58,932 nt of DNA, from positions 1 through 58,932 of the forward strand of contig NZ_SUGA01000035.1 of assembly GCF_004963255.1 (NCBI RefSeq), given 5' to 3'. Under the pieces are notes generated by a model that searched no databases, was not told the DNA's origin, and worked only from the letters and a program-made list of their open reading frames with translations. Positions within the stretch are counted from its first letter, which is position 1. Each line of letters opens with the position of its first letter. Position numbers and translations under genes: made by a program. The DNA is from Mesorhizobium sp. GTDB taxonomy: Bacteria; Pseudomonadota; Alphaproteobacteria; Rhizobiales; Rhizobiaceae. Below are positions 7,225-15,457 of the stretch, piece by piece.

Positions 7225-7752
7225 ATGACGAGCCCCGCAGCCGGAAAACCGATCAGGACGGCGATCGCCGATGAGGACGGCATCGACTTCGCCATCATCG
7301 AACTGTTCTTTTTCGCCTATCGCGATTTCACCTCCGACCCGGACCAGATCCTCGCCGACTATGGCTTCGGCCGCGCCCATCACCGTGTGCTGCACTTCGT
7401 CAACCGCAGGCCGGGCCTTACCGTCGCGGAACTGCTCGATGTGCTGAAGATCACCAAGCAGAGCCTTGCGCGGGTCTTGAAGCAGTTGATCGACACAGAC
7501 CATATCGTCCAGGTGCAGGGGCCGCGCGATCGCCGGCAGCGCGAGCTCTACCCGACCGCCAAGGGCCGCGCGCTGGCCTTGGCGCTGGCGCGGCCACAGT
7601 CGCGCCGCATCCGTGCGGCATTGGAGGATTCCGGAGCCACCGAACGCGCCACGATCGAGCGATTCCTGGAAGCGATGGTCAATCCGGAACTAAGAGCGCA
7701 GATCGACATTGTGCCTGCGCAAACATCGGGGAAGAACCATGGAGACCATTGA
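7225..7752 (+). CDS. petP: MarR-family transcriptional regulator (PetP-like)
   Basis: About 175 residues. A winged-helix MarR domain spans roughly 45-150: the recognition region is LTVAELLDVLKITKQSLARVLKQLID, and the wing follows as DRRQRELYPTAKG. In Rhodobacter capsulatus, petP (MarR type) lies with petR (OmpR type) near the bc1 genes, and the adjoining gene here is an OmpR-type regulator, hence the symbol. Start is one of two adjacent ATG codons (7222 or 7225); ggaga spacing favours 7225. Its 3' end overlaps petR by 14 nt, implying translational coupling. A strong palindrome sits directly upstream. Confidence 0.82.
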   Translation: MTSPAAGKPIRTAIADEDGIDFAIIELFFFAYRDFTSDPDQILADYGFGRAHHRVLHFVNRRPGLTVAELLDVLKITKQSLARVLKQLIDTDHIVQVQGPRDRRQRELYPTAKGRALALALARPQSRRIRAALEDSGATERATIERFLEAMVNPELRAQIDIVPAQTSGKNHGDH

Positions 7753-8458
7753 GAAGGTCGATCATCCGGCCGCGCCCGACGATGACGCGCCGCATCTTCT
7801 GGTCGTCGATGACGACACGCGTATCCGCAACCTGCTCAAGCAGTATCTGTCCGAGAATGGCTTTCGCGTCACTGTCGCCGGCAATTCCGGCGAAGCCAGG
7901 CGCAAGCTCGCCGGCCTCGACTTCGACCTTCTGGTGCTCGATGTCATGATGCCGGGCGAAACCGGCGTCGATCTCACCAAGGCGCTGCGGGCCGAGAAGA
8001 ACGTGCCGATCCTGATGCTGACGGCGCTGTCCGAGACCGACAGCCGCATCAGCGGGCTGGAAGCCGGCGCCGATGATTACCTGCCGAAACCGTTCGATCC
8101 GCGCGAGCTGATCCTGCGCATCAACAACATCCTGCGCCGTGGCGGCCCGGCCGCGACGCCGAAGGTGGAACAGCTGGTGTTCGGGCCTTACACGTTCCAG
8201 ATCGCCAAGCGCGAATTGAAGCGCGGCGGCGAGGCGCTTAAGCTGACCGACCGCGAGCAGGAAATCCTCGCGATCTTCGCCGCGCGAGCGGGCGAAACCA
8301 TACCGCGCCATGAGCTGGTGGGCGATGAATCGGATGTCGGCGAGCGGACCATCGACGTGCAGATCAACCGGCTGCGCCGCAAGATCGAGCGCGATCCGTC
8401 CAATCCGGTGTGGCTGCAGACAGTGCGCGGTATTGGGTATCGGCTCAGCGTCGAATAG
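7739..8458 (+). CDS. petR: OmpR-family response regulator (PetR-like)
   Basis: 239 residues. The receiver domain has the acidic pocket D24/D25, the phospho-acceptor D68 in LVLDVMMPG, T95 and K117 in ADDYLPKPF. The DNA-binding winged helix is C-terminal (LTDREQEILAIFA ... VDVQINRLRRKIE ... TVRGIGYRL). PetR of R. capsulatus is needed for growth dependent on the bc1 complex; whether this copy controls petABC, 23 kb away here, is inference. Start at 7739 has gggga/gaag upstream and lies inside the petP reading frame. The histidine kinase begins 51 bp after the stop. Confidence 0.88.
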   Translation: METIEKVDHPAAPDDDAPHLLVVDDDTRIRNLLKQYLSENGFRVTVAGNSGEARRKLAGLDFDLLVLDVMMPGETGVDLTKALRAEKNVPILMLTALSETDSRISGLEAGADDYLPKPFDPRELILRINNILRRGGPAATPKVEQLVFGPYTFQIAKRELKRGGEALKLTDREQEILAIFAARAGETIPRHELVGDESDVGERTIDVQINRLRRKIERDPSNPVWLQTVRGIGYRLSVE

Positions 8459-8509
8459 ATTACCGTCGAAGGCCCTTTGCTGAACAGGCCATCGACGAGC
8501 GGAAGGCGA

Positions 8510-9925
8510 ATGGCGACCACGCAACTGGAACAGCCGAAAGGGAGCGGCCCCGGCGATCTCGCGCTGCGGACGCTGAGGGCGATGCCGCGCGCCTGGAACC
8601 GGTTCTGGCGCCTGATCGCGCTCTACATGCCGAAGCGGCTCTACGCCCGCTCGCTGATCATCGTCATCGCGCCGATGATCCTGCTGCAGTCGGTGATTGC
8701 CTTCGTCTTCATGGAACGCCACTGGCAGACGGTCACCCAGCGCCTGTCGCAGGCGACGATCTCGGATATTGCGGCCGTCATCGACATGATGGAGACCTAC
8801 CCGCACGACGCCGACTACGCCAACATCATCCGCATCGCCCAGGACCGCATGCAGTTGAAAGTGGATCTGCTGCCGCCAGATCCGTTGCCGCCGCCGGGCC
8901 CAAAACCGTTCTTCTCGATCCTCGACGAGGCGCTGTCGTCGGAGATCACGAGACAAATCAACCGTCCGTTCTGGATCGACACGGTCGGCAACTCGAACGT
9001 CGTCGAGGTCCGCGTCCAGCTCGAAGGCAAAGTGCTGCGCGTCTTCGTGCGGCGCAGCCAGGCTTATGCCTCGAATACGCATATCTTCCTGATCTGGATG
9101 GTCGGCACCTCGCTGGTTCTGCTGATGATCGCCATTCCCTTCCTGCGCAATCAGATCAGGCCGATCCTGACGCTCGCCGAGGCTGCCGAGAGTTTCGGCA
9201 AGGGCCGGCCGATGCCCCGCGATTTCCGCCCCCGCGGCGCCGAGGAGGTTCGCCGCGCCGGCTTCGCCTTCATCCAGATGCGGGAGCGTATCGAGCGCCA
9301 GATCGAGCAACGTACAGCCATGCTGACCGGCGTCAGCCACGACCTCAGGACGATACTCACCCGCTTCAAGCTGCAGCTGGCGCTGGCCGGCGGCAAGGCC
9401 GAGACCAAGGCCGCGCTGAACCAGGACATCGACGACATGCAGTCGATGCTGGAAGGCTATCTCTCCTTTGCTCGTGGCGAGGCCGCGGAGGATACCGGTC
9501 GTTTCGACCTCATGGCCTATTTCCAGAAGCTCGGCGAGGAAGCGCAATTGCGTCGCTGCAAGCTTACGACGACGCTGACCGGCGACCCGGCCGTGCATGT
9601 GCGGCCGAACGCCTTTGCCCGTTTGCTTTCGAACGTCATCGGCAATGCTTTCCGCTATGCCAAGACCGTCGAGGTCCACGCCAACCACGGCCGTGGGTCG
9701 CTCACCGTCACCATCGACGACAATGGGCCGGGTATCGCGCCCGACAAGCGTGAAGAGGTGTTCAAGCCATTTCTGCGGCTGGACGAGGCGCGCAACCTGG
9801 ATGCCAGCGGCACCGGACTTGGCCTGTCGATCGCCCGCGACATCGCCCGCAGCCATGGCGGCGACATCAGCCTCGAGGACAGTCCGCTCGGCGGCCTGCG
9901 CGCTGTCATCAAGGTGCCCGCCTAG
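8510..9925 (+). CDS. Membrane histidine kinase, EnvZ-type, partner of PetR
   Basis: 471 residues. Membrane helix 1 is at about 48-68, followed by a periplasmic loop of about 120 residues with a Pro-rich stretch near 122-133. Helix 2 is at about 191-212, then a HAMP linker and the dimerisation domain with phospho-acceptor H277 in GVSHDLRT. The HATPase domain follows (N-box LLSNVIGNAFRYA, G1 DDNGPGI, G2 GTGLGLSIARDI). Sensor kinase acting on the adjacent response regulator by operon logic. Start at ATG 8510 with ggaag upstream. In R. capsulatus petPR has no kinase gene immediately next to it that I can recall, so this three-gene arrangement deserves attention. Confidence 0.88.
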   Translation: MATTQLEQPKGSGPGDLALRTLRAMPRAWNRFWRLIALYMPKRLYARSLIIVIAPMILLQSVIAFVFMERHWQTVTQRLSQATISDIAAVIDMMETYPHDADYANIIRIAQDRMQLKVDLLPPDPLPPPGPKPFFSILDEALSSEITRQINRPFWIDTVGNSNVVEVRVQLEGKVLRVFVRRSQAYASNTHIFLIWMVGTSLVLLMIAIPFLRNQIRPILTLAEAAESFGKGRPMPRDFRPRGAEEVRRAGFAFIQMRERIERQIEQRTAMLTGVSHDLRTILTRFKLQLALAGGKAETKAALNQDIDDMQSMLEGYLSFARGEAAEDTGRFDLMAYFQKLGEEAQLRRCKLTTTLTGDPAVHVRPNAFARLLSNVIGNAFRYAKTVEVHANHGRGSLTVTIDDNGPGIAPDKREEVFKPFLRLDEARNLDASGTGLGLSIARDIARSHGGDISLEDSPLGGLRAVIKVPA

Positions 9926-9929
9926 CCAG

Positions 9930-9972
9930 AGCATGATCCCGGACCGACCTTCGTTTCGGACAAGATCATGAT
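9930..9972. repeat. Rhizobial GATC-rich palindromic repeat
   Basis: Imperfect palindrome agcatgatcccgga...tcggacaagatcatga: GCATGATC pairs with GATCATGa around an inner GGACCGA/TTTCGGA dyad. Sequences of this form occur many times in rhizobial intergenic regions. It follows the kinase gene and may serve as its transcript end. The rest of 9976-10195 has only a short GCGCGC-atgaa-GCGCGC hairpin near 10022-10038. Confidence 0.6.
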
Positions 9973-10195
9973 CAATCAAAAAACAGCTTCATCCGCCCGT
10001 CATGAAATCATGGTGAAGAGCGCGCATGAAGCGCGCGACCCTTGTTGATTCGGCTCTGCCGCCCCGCTTCGATCCCGCCCCTGCCCGGGTGCGCTGGAGC
10101 GAGGCGCGAGCTGCCGCCTGGCTGCCGTTCCGGCACCGCGCCGGCGCGTCCAGGAATTATCGCGGCGATGGACCGTCATACGCAGCGGGATCGCC

Positions 10196-11218
10196 ATGCG
10201 CATCCTGATGGTCACCGACGCTTGGCGGCCGCAGGTCAATGGCGTGGTGCACACGCTCGAACGCCTCACCGAGGCGCTGAAGCCCTTCGACGTCGAGCTC
10301 GATTTCTTGACGCCGAACCTCTTTCGCACTTTGCCGATGCCGACCTATCCCGACATCCGGCTCGCGCTGACGACGCCGGGTCATGTGGCGCGCCGGATCG
10401 AGGCCGCCAAGGCCGACCACATCCACATCGTCACCGAGGGTCCGCTCGGCATCATGGCGCGCCGCTATTGCCGCAAGGCCGGCCGCCCCTTCACCACCAG
10501 CTACCACACGCGCTTTCCCGAATATCTCAGCGCCCGCCTGCCGGTACCGGAAAGCTGGGCTTACAACTGGCTGCGCGACTTCCACAATTCCGGACAGGGC
10601 ACGCTTGTCGCCACGCAATCGCTGTCGGACGATCTCGCGGCGCGCGGCTTCAACAAGCTGAGGCCCTGGACGCGCGGCGTCGACACCGACCATTTCCGGC
10701 CCGACAAGCGCAAGGAAACCGGATTTCCGCGCCCGGTCTTCCTGTGCGTCGGCCGCGTCGCGATCGAAAAGAACCTGACCGCCTTCCTCGACCTCGACCT
10801 GCCCGGCAGCAAGGTGATCGTCGGCGAAGGGCCGGAACTGGCGAAACTCAAGGCGCGCTATCCCGACGCGCATTTCCTCGGCCATCGCCCGAACGACGAG
10901 CTGGCCGAGATCTACGCCTCGGCCGATGTGTTCGTGTTTCCGAGCCGCACCGACACTTTCGGCAACGTCATCATCGAGGCGCTGGCCAGCGGAACGCCGG
11001 TGGCCGCCTATCCGGTGACCGGACCGATCGACATTGTCGGCGATGGCGTCGGCGGAGCCGTGTCCGAGGATCTGGGCGAGGCCGCGCTCCAGGCGCTTCA
11101 CACCGACCGCTCGGAAGCGCGCCAGCGCGCCATGCGCTACAGCTGGAAGACCTGCGCCGAAATGTTCCTCGACGCGGTCGACGAAGCGCAGGGCAGGACT
11201 CGTAAACTGGCAGCCTGA
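10196..11218 (+). CDS. Glycosyltransferase family 4 (lipid/mannosyl type)
   Basis: 340 residues, GT-B fold. The N-terminal Rossmann domain opens MRILMVTDAWRPQVNGVV, followed by a HIVTEGPLG segment and the acceptor-side motif TTSYHTRFPEYL. The C-terminal nucleotide-sugar domain has VGRVAIEKNL, VGEGPEL and the E-x7-E motif FPSRTDTFGNVIIEALASG-like. This pattern is that of the SqdX/MgtA-like subgroup making glycolipids or mannosyl-lipids. Agrobacterium has a related GT4 that makes glucosyl- and glucuronosyl-diacylglycerol under phosphate limitation, and orthology is possible but unproven. It lies alone, upstream of a 144-bp palindrome and convergent with csaA. Confidence 0.8.
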   Translation: MRILMVTDAWRPQVNGVVHTLERLTEALKPFDVELDFLTPNLFRTLPMPTYPDIRLALTTPGHVARRIEAAKADHIHIVTEGPLGIMARRYCRKAGRPFTTSYHTRFPEYLSARLPVPESWAYNWLRDFHNSGQGTLVATQSLSDDLAARGFNKLRPWTRGVDTDHFRPDKRKETGFPRPVFLCVGRVAIEKNLTAFLDLDLPGSKVIVGEGPELAKLKARYPDAHFLGHRPNDELAEIYASADVFVFPSRTDTFGNVIIEALASGTPVAAYPVTGPIDIVGDGVGGAVSEDLGEAALQALHTDRSEARQRAMRYSWKTCAEMFLDAVDEAQGRTRKLAA

Positions 11219-11233
11219 TACAACGTGGCGATT

Positions 11234-11377
11234 AGGATGCGCCGAGATTCAGGTCAGGCCGAGCTGAGAATGGTGGGCTCCGAGAGCCGGCGCGGAGCGT
11301 ACTTGAAGTACGTGAGCACCGGAAGCGCAGGAGACCGCCATTCGCAAGCCGGCCTCACCTGAATATCGGCGCATCCT
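11234..11377. repeat. 144-bp long palindrome between convergent genes, copy 2
   Basis: Outer arms 11234-11261 and 11350-11377 pair at 26 of 28 positions. The centre is tacttgaagta near 11302-11312. It has the same total length and core as 596-739 but different outer-arm sequence, matched within the locus. It fills the gap between the glycosyltransferase stop and the csaA stop; the last two bases lie in the csaA stop codon. Confidence 0.85.
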
Positions 11378-11735
11378 AGAATAGGCGCCCGCCATCCGGC
11401 ACCCTGCGCTCGATGGCGCCAAGCACGACAGCGCCCTCTTCATCGGGAAAGCCGAGCGTCAGGACCTCCGACATGAATGGACCGATCTGGCGCGGTGGGA
11501 AATTGACCACCGCGAAGACCTGCCGGCCTACAAGCGTCTCCGGCGCGTAGTATTTGGTGATCTGCGCCGACGACTTCTTCACACCGATCGCCGGGCCGAA
11601 ATCAATCTTCAGCTTGATTGCCGGCTTGCGCGCTTCCGGAAACGGCTCGGCTTCGACGATCGTGCCGGCGCGGATGTCGACACGGTCGAAATCTGCAAAG
11701 CTGATCTCGGGCTTGCGCTCGCTGCTGGAACTCAT
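11376..11735 (-). CDS. csaA: tRNA-binding domain protein CsaA
   Basis: 119 residues, a stand-alone EMAP II/OB-fold tRNA-binding domain. The family signature is visible: FDRVDIRAGTIVEAEPFPEARKPAIKL, ITKYY, then VVNFPPRQIGPFMSEVLTLGF. CsaA binds the minor groove side of tRNA and has chaperone-like activity in some bacteria. Length equals the family norm. It is 18 bp downstream of the YbjN gene in the same direction, so the two probably form an operon; no strong ribosome-binding site is seen, consistent with coupling. Confidence 0.9.
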   Translation of the reverse strand: MSSSSERKPEISFADFDRVDIRAGTIVEAEPFPEARKPAIKLKIDFGPAIGVKKSSAQITKYYAPETLVGRQVFAVVNFPPRQIGPFMSEVLTLGFPDEEGAVVLGAIERRVPDGGRLF

Positions 11736-11753
11736 CGGCGATATCGGCTTGAT

Positions 11754-12254
11754 TCAGGCGTTTCCGTGGGTCTCGAAGAGCACGCTGGAGAGCGCGTCCT
11801 TGGCCGATGTACCCGACCAGACGACGAACTGGAAGGCCTGGAAATAGCATTCGCAAGCTTCGAGCGCCGACGACAGAAGCACCTCGACCTGCTGGCTTGA
11901 CGGCTCGACCCCGCCGGCAAGCAGCAGCGACTGCCGGAACATGATCGCGCCTTCCTGCTCCCACAAGTCGAAATGCCCGAACAGCATCTGCTCGTTGATC
12001 AGCGACAACAGCCGCATCACTTCAAGCGCGCGCGTCTCCGGCACCTTGATGTCGAAAGCGCAGGCCAGGTGCAGCGCCTCGAAATCCTCCATCCAGGAAA
12101 AGGAGACATGATAGTCGGTCCAGCTGCCGGCCACCGAAATAGAAATCTCGTCGTCGCCGGCGCGCTCGAAGGACCAGTCATTGTTGTGGGCCACCTGCTC
12201 GATGACGTCCACCGGGTGGATTTCGCGGGAGAATTCGAGTTCGAGGAGTTCCAT
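11754..12254 (-). CDS. YbjN domain-containing protein
   Basis: 166 residues with the alphaproteobacterial YbjN pattern: an N-terminal ELEFSREIHPVDVIEQVAHNNDW, a central VSFSWMEDFEALHLACAFDIKVP, and FGHFDLWEQEGAIMFRQSLLL. The fold is related to type III secretion chaperones. In E. coli YbjN affects motility and stress responses; the role in rhizobia is unknown. The start at 12254 is the conserved MELLELEF. A 313-bp gene-free region with clustered GANTC sites lies upstream. Confidence 0.88.
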   Translation of the reverse strand: MELLELEFSREIHPVDVIEQVAHNNDWSFERAGDDEISISVAGSWTDYHVSFSWMEDFEALHLACAFDIKVPETRALEVMRLLSLINEQMLFGHFDLWEQEGAIMFRQSLLLAGGVEPSSQQVEVLLSSALEACECYFQAFQFVVWSGTSAKDALSSVLFETHGNA

Positions 12255-12567
12255 GAATGCTTCCTGTGTTCAGGGGAGCGCCACACGCTCCGCGGGGCAC
12301 ACACGACGAACAATCTTGTCTAGAACTCGGACGGTCAGGACTTTCCAACGCAAAGACCCAACCGGACCCCACCGCCCGGCGCATGACCCTGCTTCGAATC
12401 ATGCAACAAATTCAGTCTATTGATCGGGAGTCGCGTGAACAGCCCAATTTTTCGCACCGCGTCATCCGCATGTGGAAAGGTGGCTGTCACAAAGATTCAT
12501 GCAATGCCGGTAAGCGATTCACGGCAAAGCGATTTTTCGGATCGCGCTATGTGGAAAAGTTTAACGA
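12255..12567. promoter_or_regulatory. 313-bp AT-richer intergenic region with GANTC cluster
   Basis: Gene-free region upstream of the YbjN gene. It contains four GANTC (CcrM methylation) sites at 12396, 12428, 12494 and 12516. Two same-orientation TGTGGAAAR sequences (12471-12479, 12550-12558) are close to a DnaA box (TGTGGATAA), and an AT-rich stretch lies at 12555-12577. The promoter of the YbjN-csaA unit must be here. I cannot assign -35/-10 hexamers with confidence. Confidence 0.45.
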
Positions 12568-12870
12568 TTATTTTTTTGCGCGGGGCTTCGCCGCACCCGC
12601 GGATGCGGCCTGTCCGGTCAGTTCGGCGAGCCTCGCCTCGAGCGCCTCGACGCGCGTCGCCAGTTGGATGTTGTCTTCCCGCGCCTTGACCGCCATCTCG
12701 CGCACCGCCTCGAATTCTTCGCGCTGCACCACATCCATGGAATTCAGCATGCGCTCGGCTTGCGCCCGGAACGCCGTCTCCACTTCGCGCCGAACGCCCT
12801 GCGCGGCACCCGCGGCATCGGTCATGATCTTTGCGAATTCGTCGAGAATGCGGTTCGGTCCGGTCGCCAT
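12568..12870 (-). CDS. UbiK-like accessory factor (BMFP family)
   Basis: 100 residues. It matches the membrane-fusogenic protein/UbiK family: an N-terminal amphipathic helix (NRILDEFAKIMTDAAGAAQGVRREVE), QAERMLNSMDVVQREEFEAVREMA, then a coiled coil (REDNIQLATRVEALEARLAELTG) and a basic tail PRAKK. In Enterobacteria UbiK is an assembly factor for the ubiquinone biosynthesis complex. ATG 12870 has gagg upstream. The frame continues upstream but without a signal. It is divergent from the BrnA-like gene. Confidence 0.85.
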   Translation of the reverse strand: MATGPNRILDEFAKIMTDAAGAAQGVRREVETAFRAQAERMLNSMDVVQREEFEAVREMAVKAREDNIQLATRVEALEARLAELTGQAASAGAAKPRAKK

Positions 12871-13058
12871 GGCAGATCCTCGCTTTGTCGTTTTGACGTA
12901 GTGGCGCGCGGCGCGGAATGCAAGAACGTTAAGGGTCAATGCGCCCTGTGCGTTGCTATGGCGCATGGCGCAGCAGTGCCTTTGCGCAGCTGTACTTGAA
13001 GGCGCCCAATCGTCTAATGTGTTGCATTGCTTCAGCACTCTTCAGTTAAGGTCAACCA

Positions 13059-13298
13059 ATGGCAACACCCCCGCGCCGACCAACAGATCCGATGGCCGCC
13101 GCAGAAGCCGCCTTCAAGCCGGCCAAGAACCCAGCGGCCCCGATTCGCGAGCCCGCCAGCGCACCAAACGTCAGAGAGCTTGTTTCGATCAGAATCGATC
13201 GAGCTGTGCTGGACTATTTCCAGGAAGATGGTCCAGGCTGGCAGGACAGGATCAACGACGCTCTAAAGCAAATTCTCGCCGGCAAACGGCCGGTTTGA
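13059..13298 (+). CDS. Orphan BrnA-like antitoxin
   Basis: 79 residues. The C-terminal half has the BrnA antitoxin signature: VSIRIDRAVLDYFQEDGPGWQDRINDALKQIL, a ribbon-helix-helix-like DNA-binding segment. The N-terminal half is Pro/Ala-rich and probably disordered. In type II brnTA modules the BrnT ribonuclease is encoded just upstream of brnA; here the upstream gene is the UbiK-like gene on the other strand and no BrnT candidate is present. It may be a solitary regulator left from a lost module. It precedes lgt by 105 bp. Confidence 0.75.
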   Translation: MATPPRRPTDPMAAAEAAFKPAKNPAAPIREPASAPNVRELVSIRIDRAVLDYFQEDGPGWQDRINDALKQILAGKRPV

Positions 13299-13403
13299 AA
13301 ACCGCCATCTGTGCGATCAAGGCAATCGCCGCTGTTGCCTTGACCCCGCCAAAACCCTGCCGCATGGTCCGCGCCCGAACATGACCGCGCCCTGGAGACC
13401 CTG

Positions 13404-14258
13404 TTGAGCGAATATTTCTTTTTGCCGCTGGCCTCCCTGCCCTTCCCCAAGATCGATCCGGTCATCGTCAATATCGGGCCGCTTGCGGTGCATTGGTACG
13501 GCGTCGGCTATATCGTCGGCATCCTCTTTGCCTGGTGGTACGCAAAGCGCCTCGTCACCAACGCCCGCCTCTGGCCGGACGGCCACCTGCCGATGAAGCC
13601 CGAGGACCTCGACGATTTCATCGTCTGGGCGGCGATCGGCGTCGTGCTCGGCGGGCGCACCGGCTATGTGCTCTTCTACGACCTGCCGCGCTACATCGCG
13701 CATCCGCTCGACATTTTCGCCGTCTGGCAGGGCGGCATGTCGTTCCATGGCGGCCTGCTTGGCGTCATTCTCGCCATGACGCTGTTCTCGCTCAAGCGCC
13801 GGATCCCCACTTGGACATTGTTCGATGTGGTGTCGGCAGGCGTGCCTGTCGGTCTCGGCCTTGTGCGGGTCGCCAACTTCATCAATTCGGAGCTTTGGGG
13901 CCGGCCCTCGGACGTGCCCTGGGCGATCGAATTCCCCAATGGCGGCCCGTTCACCCGCCACCCTAGCCAGCTCTACGAGGCCTTGCTCGAAGGCCTGGTG
14001 CTGTTCCTGGTGCTGCGCTTCCTCACTCATTCGCGCCTGAAACTGAAGACGCCGCGCTTCGTCGGCGGCGCCTTCATCTGCGGCTACGGCCTGTCGCGCA
14101 TCTTCGTCGAGTTCTTCCGAGAGCCCGACCAGCAGATCGGCTACCTGCTCCACACCAACTGGCTGACCATGGGCATGATCCTGTCGACGCCGATGGTGCT
14201 GGCCGGCATTTGGGCCATGGCCACGGCGAAGCCGGCGCCGCATCCGCAAGCGGCATGA
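13404..14258 (+). CDS. lgt: Prolipoprotein diacylglyceryl transferase
   Basis: 284 residues, polytopic inner-membrane enzyme transferring diacylglycerol from phosphatidylglycerol to the lipobox cysteine. Signature elements: HWYGVGYIVG, GGRTGYVLFYD, MSFHGGLLG with the essential His, RVANFINSELWGRPSDVPWAI with the conserved Arg and Asn, and RHPSQLYEALLEG. About seven membrane helices. The start is TTG at 13404, with ggag 6-7 nt upstream. Its stop overlaps the next start (ATGA at 14255-14258), beginning a chain of overlapping genes. Confidence 0.96.
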   Translation: MSEYFFLPLASLPFPKIDPVIVNIGPLAVHWYGVGYIVGILFAWWYAKRLVTNARLWPDGHLPMKPEDLDDFIVWAAIGVVLGGRTGYVLFYDLPRYIAHPLDIFAVWQGGMSFHGGLLGVILAMTLFSLKRRIPTWTLFDVVSAGVPVGLGLVRVANFINSELWGRPSDVPWAIEFPNGGPFTRHPSQLYEALLEGLVLFLVLRFLTHSRLKLKTPRFVGGAFICGYGLSRIFVEFFREPDQQIGYLLHTNWLTMGMILSTPMVLAGIWAMATAKPAPHPQAA

Positions 14259-15457
14259 CCCGGCTGAAGGACCGCATCATAGGCCTGATAGGCGCCACGG
14301 GGCCGATCCCGGTCAGCGAATTTATGGCGCTCTGCCTGTTCGACCCCGAGGAGGGCTACTACACGACGCGCGAGCCCTTCGGCGCCGCCGGCGACTTCAT
14401 CACCGCGCCCGAGATCAGCCAGATGTTCGGCGAGCTCGTCGCCGTCTGGCTTTACCAGGCCTGGCAGGGCGCCGGCCGGCCCCTGCCCGCGACTTTTGCC
14501 GAGATCGGTCCCGGCCGCGGCACGCTGATGAAGGACATGCTGCGCACATGGTCGCGGCTTGACCCGGCGCTCGTCTCCGGCGCCGCCTTCGCCATGGTCG
14601 AGACCAGCCCGCGCCTGGCCGAGATCCAGCAACGGACGCTTGCAGGCCAGAACGCGGCGCTGAGCTGGCACCAGACCATCGACAACTTGCCGCGACAACC
14701 GCTCTTCATCGTCGGCAACGAGTTGTTCGACGCGGTGCCGATCCGGCAGTTCGTCTATGTCGGCACAGCCTGGCGCGAACGCGTCGTCGGTCTCGATGGC
14801 GCCGATCAATTGCATTTCTTTGCCGGCGCAGGTTCCGTCGACGCGGCGCTGCTGCCGGCGGCCGCTGCCGATGCGCAGCAAGGCGCCATCGCCGAGGTGG
14901 CGCCTGCCCGGTCGGCGCTGATGTCGGCGATCGCCGAACGCATTGCCGGCCAGGGCGGCGCCGGCCTTTTCATCGACTACGGCCATCTGCGGCCGGGAAT
15001 AGGCGACACTTTGCAGGCGCTGCGCCGGCACCGGCGGGAGGACGTTTTGGCCAATCCGGGCGAAGCCGACGTCACGGCCCATGTCGATTTCGCTCCTCTG
15101 GCCGATATGGCGCGCGCGCACGGTCTCGATGTGCAATTGTCGACCCAGGGCGAATTCCTGCTCGGCATGGGCCTGCTCGAGCGCGCCGGCACGCTCGGCG
15201 CCGATGCCGATGCCGAGACGCGTCAGGCCATTTCTGACGCGGTCGAACGCCTTGCCGGTCCCGACGCGATGGGTGAGCTGTTCAAGGTGATGAAGGTCCT
15301 GCCGAAGACGAAAGGCGGCCGAGATCGGCGAGCGGCCTCGGCGGCTGGTCCGCTTCGTTCTCCGAACTTCGCCTTGACGAACCCGCCTTGCGCGGACGAC
15401 AAACCCAACCATGCTGAATCAGACCAGACCCGATCCAGTACGCTCGCCGCTGCTTGA
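14255..15457 (+). CDS. MidA-type class I SAM-dependent methyltransferase
   Basis: 400 residues. It has the NDUFAF7/MidA (DUF185) pattern: a helical N-terminus with PISVSEFMALCLFDPEEGYY-like sequence, the SAM loop EIGPGRGTLMKDML, GNELFDAVPIRQFVY, and FIDYGHLRPGIGDTLQAL. The mitochondrial homologue methylates an arginine of a complex I subunit; the bacterial substrate is unknown. The start overlaps the lgt stop. The conserved fold seems to end near residue 350 (KVMKVLP). The last 50 or so residues are Ser/Pro/Arg-rich and overlap pgeF by 47 bp, suggesting a frameshift or a recent stop loss near 15310. Confidence 0.85.
   Translation: MTRLKDRIIGLIGATGPIPVSEFMALCLFDPEEGYYTTREPFGAAGDFITAPEISQMFGELVAVWLYQAWQGAGRPLPATFAEIGPGRGTLMKDMLRTWSRLDPALVSGAAFAMVETSPRLAEIQQRTLAGQNAALSWHQTIDNLPRQPLFIVGNELFDAVPIRQFVYVGTAWRERVVGLDGADQLHFFAGAGSVDAALLPAAAADAQQGAIAEVAPARSALMSAIAERIAGQGGAGLFIDYGHLRPGIGDTLQALRRHRREDVLANPGEADVTAHVDFAPLADMARAHGLDVQLSTQGEFLLGMGLLERAGTLGADADAETRQAISDAVERLAGPDAMGELFKVMKVLPKTKGGRDRRAASAAGPLRSPNFALTNPPCADDKPNHAESDQTRSSTLAAA

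Noticed and set aside
10026..10208. 60-residue gene upstream of the family 4 glycosyltransferase
   Set aside because: Overlaps the glycosyltransferase start, follows a repeat, has no Shine-Dalgarno and an Arg/Pro/Ala composition typical of chance frames.
12255..12567. Chromosomal replication origin
   Set aside because: Only two imperfect DnaA-like boxes, and none of the usual origin neighbours (hemE, parAB, dnaA, repABC) is present. Kept as a regulatory cluster only.
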